From: Rhizobium sp. TH2
GTDB lineage: Bacteria > Pseudomonadota > Alphaproteobacteria > Rhizobiales > Rhizobiaceae
DNA: 64,000 nucleotides
NCBI RefSeq assembly: GCF_024707525.1
Contig: NZ_CP062231.1
Span: 2,604,001 to 2,668,000, forward strand
Direction: 5' to 3'
Below the pieces are notes generated by a model. It saw only the letters and a program-made list of their open reading frames with translations, searched no databases and was not told where the DNA came from. The translations under genes were made by a program, and so were the position numbers. The number at the start of each line of letters is the position of its first letter. Position 1 is the stretch's first letter. This document shows positions 56,827 to 64,000 of the stretch, piece by piece.

Positions 56827-57555
56827 ATGCCCGACGCCCATTACGAGCTGCCGGAACTTGCAGCACTTTACGATATCGAATGCGGCTGGTCCGATGACCG
56901 CGAATTCTATCGGCTGCTGCCCGGCTCACCGCCGAAAGCCGTGCTCGAACTGGGTTGCGGAACCGGCCTGACCGCGCGCGCCATGGCAGGCGATGGCCAC
57001 GACGTGACCGGCGTCGACCCGGCACAAGCCATGCTCGATGTCGGCCGGCAGTCACCGAATGGCGATCGTGTGCGATGGGAACAGGGTTTCGCGCAGCATT
57101 TCCGGCTCGACCGCCGCTTCGATCTGGCCTTCATGACCGGCCATGCGTTTCAGGTGCTGCTCACCGACGATGACGTCAACGCCGCGCTCGACAACATCCA
57201 CAGGCATCTGAAGCCAGGTGGCGTCTTTGCTTTCGAGACCCGCAATCCCGCGCTTCCCTGGGAGCGCCTCTTCGAGGACAGCGAAATTCTTGCCAGCCCC
57301 GATGGTGATGTTCCCGTGGATTGGCGTGTCCACTGGCGCAAGGGCGAATTCATCCGCTTCAATACGCATTACCAGTTCACGGATGGCGAACGCATTTCGG
57401 AAAGCACATTGCGTTTCCTGCCACTCGATCGCCTCTCGGAAATGCTGATCGATCGCGGCTTCGAAATCGAGCACGTCTACGGCAATTGGGACCGGACGGC
57501 ATTCGACCCCGAACACTCCGCCGAAATCATCTTCATCGCCCGCGCAAAGCCGTGA
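56827..57555 (+). CDS. Class I SAM-dependent methyltransferase
   Basis: 242 residues. Motif I is AVLELGCGTGLTARAMAGDG; GVDPAQAMLDVGRQ is the second SAM contact, and HRHLKPGGVFAFETRNP is the post-III strand. Substrate unknown; it belongs to the UbiE/small-molecule type by length. It is 18 bp after tyrS on the same strand and may share its transcript. Confidence 0.85.
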   Translation: MPDAHYELPELAALYDIECGWSDDREFYRLLPGSPPKAVLELGCGTGLTARAMAGDGHDVTGVDPAQAMLDVGRQSPNGDRVRWEQGFAQHFRLDRRFDLAFMTGHAFQVLLTDDDVNAALDNIHRHLKPGGVFAFETRNPALPWERLFEDSEILASPDGDVPVDWRVHWRKGEFIRFNTHYQFTDGERISESTLRFLPLDRLSEMLIDRGFEIEHVYGNWDRTAFDPEHSAEIIFIARAKP

Positions 57556-57565
57556 GCGGCGCTAC

Positions 57566-60500
57566 TCACTGAAACTCGAAAATATTGCGGAATACGCCCG
57601 GCGCGATCAGCGATAGCGGGTTCACCGTCATCTTCGGTCCCTGATAAGGTCCTTCCAGCTTGAAGGTGATGCCGAGCAGGCCGCGGTCCCGGCCGTTGCC
57701 GAGGATCGCGCCGATCAGCGGCAATTGGCCGAACAGGCTGTTGAGCCCATAGGCCGGCATGAAGGTTCCCGTCAGGTCCATATTGCCGCGCCGCGAGCGC
57801 ACGGTGCCCTGGAACGTCGCGCCGAGCTGGTCGCCGCGCACGATGCCGTTCTCGACTTTTATGGTACTGCCGTCGATGATCAGGCGGGCAAAGGCACGCC
57901 TGAATTTCTGCGAACTGGTATCGATGTCGGTCTTCAATGCATCCGAAAGGCTGCGGCCATCGTCGCCGTTGCGGGCCGAGACGATCGATTTCAGCCGCGC
58001 CTCGTTGATCAGCGAGAAATTCCGGATGTCGAGCGAGCCGCGCCAGGAATCTGCATCGCGCGCCTTGAGCGTGATATTGAGCAGGCCACCATTCATGTTG
58101 CGGTAGATGTCGGCGAAACGCGCGATGGCGCCGGCGTCACCGCTGGTGATCTCCATGGCGCCCTGGTCGGAGTCCTTGTGGATGACCAGCGCCTGCTGGC
58201 TGCGGGTCACGCCCGTCAGGCTCAGCGTCGAGATGCGGCCCTCGGAAGTCGCCAGCGCTATATTGAGGCCAAACAGCGACTCCTTGTTGTAGCCCACCGC
58301 CCTCTCAAGCTTGACATTGATGACGTCGGACGATTTCACCCCTTTCGCATCGGCATCGGCTGGCGATTTGGTGGCCTCGATGAACGGCTTGGCATCGATT
58401 GATTCACCGCTCACGTTGATCGACAACCCGCTGCTCTTGCGCTGAAGCGTGAGCGAAAAGTTGTCGGCCGGAGAAAGCTTCACCCGGGTGAACTTGCCCG
58501 AGACAAGCCCGCGCTTATCGATCACCATATCCCCGCGTGCGCCAAACCCCTCGCCTTCGAGCTTGAAATCGCTGATCCGCGTCTGCCCGTCGCGTGCGGC
58601 CACGGTGAATTCGGCGCTGGCGCGGATTCCCGGCCCCTTTCGCCAGTTGACGAAGGGTATCGAGAGGCTGGTATCGGTGAGCGAAACCTTGGCGCGCTGG
58701 CCACCGGTGGCGCTGTCCATCGTGATGCTGACGCCGCCCTGGAGATAGGGTGCCAGCGCAGGCGCGAATTTCAGCACTTCCGCTTCGCTGAGTTCCCCCT
58801 TGGCCTCCCATTCGCGGGTGGTGGTCGCGGCGGCACTCACGGGCTGGGAGAACTTCACGTCGAAACCCATGCCGTCGATCTCGGCCTTGCCGTCCAGCGC
58901 TGCCGTCTTGTTGTCGATCTTCAGCATGCCGTTGATATCGGTCAGCTTGCGGTTCTCGATCGGCTTGGCGAGGCTGACGTCCTTCAGTGCAAGTGCCACA
59001 TTCCATTCAGGTTTGGGCGGATTTTGCGAGGGGTTGAGGCCGAACACGGCCGAAATGTCGCCCTTCAGCGTGCCGCTGAGGTCAACTGCCGCAAACGGCG
59101 CCTTGGCCATCGCATTGATCGGCTTGAAGCTGGCATATTCGGCTGCGGCCGAAGCGTCACCGTCCGCCTTGAGCGAAATCGACGCCATCAGCGGCTTGAC
59201 CGCCGTATCGGCGATCGTCAGCGTCCCCTGTTCGGCATTCAATATCTTTCCCGAGGGTAGCGGTATGTCGCCCTTGTCGATCTCGACGACCATATTGCGA
59301 TCGACCATTAGGAACGTACCGGACGTGTTCGATGCGGCGGGCAACTCACCCAGATAATGGATATCGAGCCCATTGGCGGCGAAGCTCATCTTGAACTCGC
59401 CTCCATCGAAACGGAAAGGCGTGGGATATTCCGGCAATCGTCCTGCCGCGAGCGACACGTCGATCTCGGCGTTCTTGACTTCGCCGCCCCTGATATGGGT
59501 CAGCACCCAGTTTCGTGGTTTCGCCGCGAACCAGTAGGGCCATAGTTGTTTCACCGATTTGGTGGAGAGCGAATCCGAGCGCGCCGAGAAGCTGATCGCC
59601 GGCGAGCCCTTGCCGAACACCATCTTGAGCGATCCCACCATCATGCCGGATGATGTGGCGATAGACATTTCATCGAACTGCAACTCATGGCTTGCGGTCA
59701 GGAAACGGCCCGACGCCTTGGCATTGAAGGGCTCGGGTTCCTCACCCGCTTGGTCGGCATTGGCGATCGCATCATTCGCCAGAAGATCGAAAGCGTAGCC
59801 ATGCGGCCCACCCGGCGAGACCTTGTCGAGATCGGTGATCGCGCCGTTGAACGGGATCATCGTATCGCCAAGATCGATACCGCCCTCGGAGACTTCGATC
59901 TTCAGCTTGGCGAAATCATAGGTGAGCAGAGCCTGGCCGGATTTCACCTCCTGCGCGATCCCGTCGGCATGGAACGTGCCCGTGCGCGCCTGCACCTGCG
60001 CTGTCAGTGATTTGTCCCGGATGGCAGCAAGCGTGATATCAATCGGCACATCAAGTCCTATGCGCCGTTCGCCGGTGACCTTGCTGTGTTTCATCGCGAA
60101 GGGTTCGGTCTGGATGCCGCTAATCTTCGCGTCGATCGAGCGGACAGCGTCATCCGTCACGCCGAGCGTCATCGCGATGCGAGGCTTGAACTTGTCAATG
60201 CTGAGCGCGGTTGCAAGCGTGTATTTCCCATCGCTCTGGCGTGAAAAATCAAAGGCGTCGAGCCTGACCACACCGCCCTGCGGTCCCGGCAGCTTCAGCG
60301 TAACGGCGCCGGCGACCACCTCGCGCGTTCCGGCACGATCGAGCTGAGCCACGGCCTGATCCAGCTGCGGGTAAAGCAGCGCCAGCCAGCCGGGCACGCC
60401 ATCGACACGCACCGCTTCCCAGTCGATACCGGGGCTGGCGGGCAGGAAGCTGATATCGCCATCTGCCGAGCCGATTTCCGCGCGCGCCAATGCCACCTTG

Positions 60501-60937
60501 CCCTGAAGAAGCGACAGCGGATCGAGCACGGCCTTGATCGAATTGGTCTTGAGCGCGGTGACGCCGGATTTGACATGGGTCACATTGACATCGACGGCTT
60601 CGAGCGCCAGCATCCAGTCGCTCGAAAATCTCAGGCGAACGGCCTTGACCTTCGGTTCGAAATTGCTGCCCAACGCCCGGCTCATGGCGTTTTCCGCCTG
60701 GGCGGTCAGTGTCGAGTCGAGACTGCCGTTTTCCAGCGCGATCCAAAGGCCACCGATCCCGAGAATCGCAAGGAAGACGGCAAGAGCGCACAGCTTGAGG
60801 ATACGCCGCATCCAGCTTTTCTTGCGCGGCGGCGCCAGAACGATCGCCTCATGATGTTCGCAGGACGGCAGCGCATCGAGGGAGCAAAAATCTCCTTTCC
60901 CGAAGACGACCTTTTCCCCGCGCACGTGATGGACCAT
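57566..60937 (-). CDS. Large AsmA-like (DUF3971/YhdP-type) envelope protein
   Basis: 1123 residues. A cytoplasmic Lys/Arg-rich N-terminus precedes one anchor helix at about 48-68 (LKLCALAVFLAILGIGGLWIAL). The rest is repetitive beta strands typical of AsmA/YhdP/TamB bridges, ending with the AsmA-like C-terminal module (LTGTFMPAYGLNSLFGQLPLIGAILGNG and GITFKLEGPYQGPKMTVNPLS). Such proteins form periplasmic grooves moving phospholipids to the outer membrane. The stop is 10 bp from the convergent MTase stop. Confidence 0.85.
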   Translation of the reverse strand: MVHHVRGEKVVFGKGDFCSLDALPSCEHHEAIVLAPPRKKSWMRRILKLCALAVFLAILGIGGLWIALENGSLDSTLTAQAENAMSRALGSNFEPKVKAVRLRFSSDWMLALEAVDVNVTHVKSGVTALKTNSIKAVLDPLSLLQGKVALARAEIGSADGDISFLPASPGIDWEAVRVDGVPGWLALLYPQLDQAVAQLDRAGTREVVAGAVTLKLPGPQGGVVRLDAFDFSRQSDGKYTLATALSIDKFKPRIAMTLGVTDDAVRSIDAKISGIQTEPFAMKHSKVTGERRIGLDVPIDITLAAIRDKSLTAQVQARTGTFHADGIAQEVKSGQALLTYDFAKLKIEVSEGGIDLGDTMIPFNGAITDLDKVSPGGPHGYAFDLLANDAIANADQAGEEPEPFNAKASGRFLTASHELQFDEMSIATSSGMMVGSLKMVFGKGSPAISFSARSDSLSTKSVKQLWPYWFAAKPRNWVLTHIRGGEVKNAEIDVSLAAGRLPEYPTPFRFDGGEFKMSFAANGLDIHYLGELPAASNTSGTFLMVDRNMVVEIDKGDIPLPSGKILNAEQGTLTIADTAVKPLMASISLKADGDASAAAEYASFKPINAMAKAPFAAVDLSGTLKGDISAVFGLNPSQNPPKPEWNVALALKDVSLAKPIENRKLTDINGMLKIDNKTAALDGKAEIDGMGFDVKFSQPVSAAATTTREWEAKGELSEAEVLKFAPALAPYLQGGVSITMDSATGGQRAKVSLTDTSLSIPFVNWRKGPGIRASAEFTVAARDGQTRISDFKLEGEGFGARGDMVIDKRGLVSGKFTRVKLSPADNFSLTLQRKSSGLSINVSGESIDAKPFIEATKSPADADAKGVKSSDVINVKLERAVGYNKESLFGLNIALATSEGRISTLSLTGVTRSQQALVIHKDSDQGAMEITSGDAGAIARFADIYRNMNGGLLNITLKARDADSWRGSLDIRNFSLINEARLKSIVSARNGDDGRSLSDALKTDIDTSSQKFRRAFARLIIDGSTIKVENGIVRGDQLGATFQGTVRSRRGNMDLTGTFMPAYGLNSLFGQLPLIGAILGNGRDRGLLGITFKLEGPYQGPKMTVNPLSLIAPGVFRNIFEFQ

Positions 60938-61041
60938 TCAGAGCATACCTTTCGCTACAAAATCCCCGTACAAGACCGGCAACGGGATAATGATTCCCGG
61001 ACCTTGTGCAGAGTTATTCAAACACGGGATCGATTGGCAAC

Positions 61042-61509
61042 ATGACCCACCTCAAGATCGGCGACCTTGCCCCTGACTTTACCTTGCCGAAAAACGGCGG
61101 CGGCGTGGTCTCTCTTAGCGAACATCGGGGCAAAAAAGTGGTGCTCTACTTTTATCCGCAGGATGACACCCAGACCTGCACACTGCAAGCGATCGATTTT
61201 ACCGGCAAGGCCGAGGCGTTCAGGACAGCGGGAGCGACTGTCATCGGCGTGTCCCCCGACAGCGTGAAGAAGCACGACAAGTTCTGCGCCAAGCACAAGC
61301 TCGGCATCACGCTCGGCGCCGACGAGGACCGCAAGGTGATCGACGCCTACGACGTCTGGCACCAGAAAAAGACCTTCGGCATCACCTATATGGGCGTGGT
61401 GCGATCGACATTTCTGATCGACGCGGAAGGCCGGATTGCTGGGGTATGGGACAATGTGCGATTGAAGAACCATGTCGATACGGTGCTGGAAGCGGCCAAG
61501 GCGCTTTAG
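61042..61509 (+). CDS. bcp: Thioredoxin-dependent thiol peroxidase (Bcp/PrxQ)
   Basis: 155 residues from ATG at 61042. PrxQ fold: [44 protein letters not shown]. The peroxidatic Cys is C46; the usual resolving Cys five residues later is Ile (I51). C82 in [12 protein letters not shown] could resolve instead, as in the helix-3 subgroup. It reduces peroxides with thioredoxin. It is divergent from the AsmA-like gene and 43 bp upstream of the DUF455 gene. Confidence 0.9.
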   Translation: MTHLKIGDLAPDFTLPKNGGGVVSLSEHRGKKVVLYFYPQDDTQTCTLQAIDFTGKAEAFRTAGATVIGVSPDSVKKHDKFCAKHKLGITLGADEDRKVIDAYDVWHQKKTFGITYMGVVRSTFLIDAEGRIAGVWDNVRLKNHVDTVLEAAKAL

Positions 61510-61552
61510 GGACCAGAATCGGCGCCGCAAGAAACAGGCCCAGGTGATTCAT

Positions 61553-62380
61553 ATGACTCGCGATCTCCCCTTCGACACGCTGCGCGCCGGTGCCATCGCG
61601 GCGATCTCGGCTGCCGATCTCGATGAGAAGGTGCGGCTGACGCAGGCGACCGCGAAGGCCTGGTCCGCGCGGACGCTCTCGCTGCGCTCGCCGCTCGACC
61701 CGCCCTCGCCCACGCGGCCGGGCCGGCCGGACAAACCGCTTCTCGTTCCGCCCAACCAGATGAAGAAGCGCTCGCTGCATACCAAACACGGCCGCGTCGC
61801 GCTGCTCCACGCCATCTGCCATATCGAACTCAATGCGGTTGATCTCGCACTCGACATCGTCGCCCGTTTCGCTGACCAGCCCGTGCCGCGCTCCTTCTTC
61901 GACGGCTGGATGCTGGTGGCATCGGAGGAAGCCAAGCATTTCGGCATGGTGCGCCAGCGCCTCCGCGACCTCGATGCGGACTACGGCGATCTGCCGGCCC
62001 ATGACGGCCTCTGGGAAGCGGCCCACCACACCCGCAACGACCTGACCGCCCGCCTCGCCGTCGTGCCGCTCATTCTCGAAGCGCGCGGGTTGGACGTCAC
62101 ACCCTCGATGCGCGACAAGCTGATCGAACTCGGCGACATCGAAAGTGCCGAGATTTTCTCGGTGATCTACGAGGACGAAAAGGGCCATGTCGCCGTCGGC
62201 GCCAAATGGTTCCGCTTCTTGTGCGCCCGCGAAAAGCGCGATCCGGCCGCCGCCTTCAAGGAACTGGTGCGCACGAATTTCCGTGGTGGGCTGAAGCCGC
62301 CCTTCAACGACATCGCTCGCGCCGAGGCCGGCCTGACCCCGAGTTTCTACCGCTCGCTGTCCTCGATATCGAATGCCTGA
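61553..62380 (+). CDS. DUF455 ferritin-like protein
   Basis: 275 residues from ATG at 61553 (AGGTGA upstream). A ferritin-like four-helix bundle: LLHAICHIELNAVDLALD, GWMLVASEEAKHFGMVRQRL, and later DIESAEIFSVIYEDEKGHVAVGAKWFRFL provide E-x2-H and E-D-E-x2-H di-iron ligands. The family is related to MiaE-like oxidases; the substrate is not known. Probably co-transcribed with bcp. Confidence 0.87.
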   Translation: MTRDLPFDTLRAGAIAAISAADLDEKVRLTQATAKAWSARTLSLRSPLDPPSPTRPGRPDKPLLVPPNQMKKRSLHTKHGRVALLHAICHIELNAVDLALDIVARFADQPVPRSFFDGWMLVASEEAKHFGMVRQRLRDLDADYGDLPAHDGLWEAAHHTRNDLTARLAVVPLILEARGLDVTPSMRDKLIELGDIESAEIFSVIYEDEKGHVAVGAKWFRFLCAREKRDPAAAFKELVRTNFRGGLKPPFNDIARAEAGLTPSFYRSLSSISNA

Positions 62381-62497
62381 GCCGCTGCATTCCACGGCAT
62401 AGACGGATTGTTAACCTTAATAGTTTGTAATCACCGGCATGAAGGAGTCTTGCTGGACCCCTCTGTTTTTCGCGTTATCCCGGTGGAGGATATTGAG

Positions 62498-63802
62498 GTG
62501 TCAGGCACAGGAGCGAACCGGATCTTCGGACGGCGCGGGGAAAGCCACGTGCTTATTCTCGCGAGCGGCGAACGCGTCCGCCATATGACGATCCGCCCCT
62601 GGATGGCGGCACTCGCCGTGTCCTTTTTCGGGCTTTTCACCATCGGATATCTCTCTGCCACCGCCTATCTCGTCCTGCGTGACGATCTGATGGGTGCGTC
62701 CATGGCCCGCCAAGCGCGCATGCAGCATGAATACGAGGACCGGATCGCGGCACTCCGCGCCCAGGTCGACCGCATCACCTCGCGCCAGCTTCTCGACCAG
62801 CAGGTCGTCGAGGACAAGGTCGAGAAGTTGATGGAACAGCAGATGGCGCTCGCCAACCGCCAGGGCAAGCTTGGTTCCGTGCTGGAACGCGCCGAGAATT
62901 CCGGCCTCGACACCGAAATCGCCACGCCAACCGAAGATCAGCCGCTCGACTCGACCGAGAGCCTCGACACGACCGATGCCGACAAACATGCGAGCATCGA
63001 AAGCTTCGACACCCTGATAGGCAAATCCAAACCGGCAAAGACGCGTGCCCTGTCTTTCGCTGCCATCGATGGCAATGTCGCCGATCGTGCCGACAAGCTC
63101 TTTTCGACCGTGACACTGTCGCTCAAGGGCATCGAGCAGGAACAACTCGACCATATCAGGTCGCTGACCGCCAATGCCGATGTCCGCGCCGACAAGATCC
63201 ACGATATCCTGAAAAACACGGGCCTGAAGCTCCCCGCCAAGCTTGCCGCAGCCGAGCTTGACCCCGACAGCGCCATCGGCGGCCCCTTCGTCGAGCCGGA
63301 AACGGCAAGCGAATTCGAAGCCTCGATCTCTGGTCTCGATATCGCGCTCGACAGACTCGAACGCGTCAAGGCCGTGGCGCGCAAGCTGCCCTTCGCCAAT
63401 CCCGCGCCGAACCGCCAGATCACTTCGCTGTTCGGCAACCGCGTCGATCCCTTCTTCGGCAGGCTCGCCATGCATGCCGGCATCGATTTCCGCCAGAAGA
63501 CCGGCGGCAAGGTGCGGGCGACGGGGGCCGGCACCGTCGTCCATGCCGGCACGTCGGGCGGTTACGGCAACATGGTCGAGATCGACCACGGCAACGGCAT
63601 CACCACACGCTATGGCCATCTCTCCAAAGTGCTGGTCAAGGAAGGCGACATCGTCAACGAAGGCGATTTGATCGCACTGTCCGGCTCGACCGGGCGCTCG
63701 ACCGGCCCTCACCTCCATTACGAGGTCCGCCGCAATGGCACGGCGGTCGATCCTATGCGCTTCCTGAACGCCGGACTGAAGCTCACATCCTACATCGAAT
63801 AG
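62498..63802 (+). CDS. M23 family metallopeptidase with membrane anchor
   Basis: 434 residues from GTG at 62498, chosen because GGAGGA precedes it; the longer frame starts 90 bp upstream without SD. One membrane helix at about 37-58. A coiled-coil (QARMQHEYEDRIAALRAQVDRITSRQLLDQQVVEDKVEKL) is followed by linkers and a C-terminal LytM domain. Its zinc ligands are H in FGRLAMHAGIDF, D in the same segment, and H-x-H in GPHLHYEV. It acts on cell wall cross-links. An envelope-directed cytoplasmic tail precedes the helix. Confidence 0.92.
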   Translation: MSGTGANRIFGRRGESHVLILASGERVRHMTIRPWMAALAVSFFGLFTIGYLSATAYLVLRDDLMGASMARQARMQHEYEDRIAALRAQVDRITSRQLLDQQVVEDKVEKLMEQQMALANRQGKLGSVLERAENSGLDTEIATPTEDQPLDSTESLDTTDADKHASIESFDTLIGKSKPAKTRALSFAAIDGNVADRADKLFSTVTLSLKGIEQEQLDHIRSLTANADVRADKIHDILKNTGLKLPAKLAAAELDPDSAIGGPFVEPETASEFEASISGLDIALDRLERVKAVARKLPFANPAPNRQITSLFGNRVDPFFGRLAMHAGIDFRQKTGGKVRATGAGTVVHAGTSGGYGNMVEIDHGNGITTRYGHLSKVLVKEGDIVNEGDLIALSGSTGRSTGPHLHYEVRRNGTAVDPMRFLNAGLKLTSYIE

Positions 63803-64000
63803 CGTACGCCACGCTTTCGTCAGGAAATACTTGCGCCGAATTTACCACAGGCGGCGTTATATCGCCGCAAGCCGGTGATTTTCTTGACTTCCCGGCCATA
63901 AGGCACTAAGTGCAGCGCAACCTCGCGCGGCATGCTTTCTGCGCGATTCTGTTTTCCTGAACAAAGCAAACCGGAAACACCTCTCCTTTGACAACATTCC
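63803..64000. other. Intergenic tail, no gene recognised
   Basis: Nearly 200 bp without a supported reading frame up to the window edge. No terminator or RNA signal was seen. Confidence 0.4.

Overview
The window is chromosomal DNA of an alphaproteobacterium of the order Hyphomicrobiales, most likely a Rhizobiaceae-type genome. This rests on high GC outside a few islands, a cobalamin-dependent class II ribonucleotide reductase (NrdJ), a suf operon in the order sufS2-B-C-D-S-T(X)-A behind an Irr-type iron box, a tandem glycine riboswitch before gcvTHP, rhizobial palindromic intergenic repeats, DUF1127 and DUF992 proteins, and an Atm1-type ABC exporter. There are no phage genes, IS elements or CRISPR arrays. 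Almost all genes are core or common accessory genes, and the unusual features lie between and inside operons.

Layout. Positions 1-5400 (minus strand): a partial glycosyltransferase, rarA, a DegP/Q-type periplasmic protease, an FMN/Fe-S glutamate synthase-like protein and a small Cys-rich secreted protein. 5436-7927: two tandem paralogous RTX-type calcium-binding proteins with beta-helix-like N-terminal halves. 8029-12750: AI-2E family permease, lipoprotein, DUF1127 protein, YbaN-type membrane protein, a long non-coding stretch full of hairpins (11177-11640), a Lys-rich secreted protein and a GreA/B-family factor. 12927-23400: two membrane chemoreceptors, one with a probable periplasmic Cache partner, flanking a low-GC PIN-like orphan gene and nrdJ with an NrdR box. 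23600-27100: gpt, universal stress protein, CinA-like protein, wrbA, and a broken plus an intact tRNA-Leu(UAA). 27200-34620: small secreted proteins, a Tat-exported sulfatase, SDR, GNAT and a PAS-PAS cytoplasmic chemoreceptor. 34747-39592: glycine riboswitch and gcvT-gcvH-gcvP. 39921-43552: DUF3302/HlyD pair, Atm1 exporter and a YjdM-like protein. 43635-52167 (minus): the suf Fe-S assembly operon. 52389-63802: hydrolase, lipocalin-like protein, orphan HicB, an AnmK-GNAT fusion, tyrS, methyltransferase, a large AsmA-like protein, Bcp, DUF455 protein and an M23 peptidase.

How genes work together. The suf genes form one Fe-S cluster assembly unit (sulfur donors SufS2/SufS, scaffold SufBCD, SufT, carrier SufA). 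The Atm1 exporter and sufA converge on a shared terminator. Glycine cleavage is a riboswitch-controlled operon. The three chemoreceptors all end in a WxxF pentapeptide that probably tethers CheR/CheB encoded elsewhere.

The most striking feature is that the suf operon contains two toxin-antitoxin modules in the same orientation: a MntA-HepT (nucleotidyltransferase/HEPN) pair directly abutting sufB, and a ParD-ParE pair between sufT and sufA. A palindromic repeat sits between sufD and sufS. Other leads are the AnmK-acetyltransferase fusion, the PIN-like orphan whose ribosome binding site lies in the nrdJ terminator, the truncated tRNA-Leu with an alternative closing stem, the unassigned hairpin-rich region, and a matching 16-bp operator-like site before an efflux operon and in the sulfatase/SDR intergenic region. 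No database search was possible; family names come from motif recognition.
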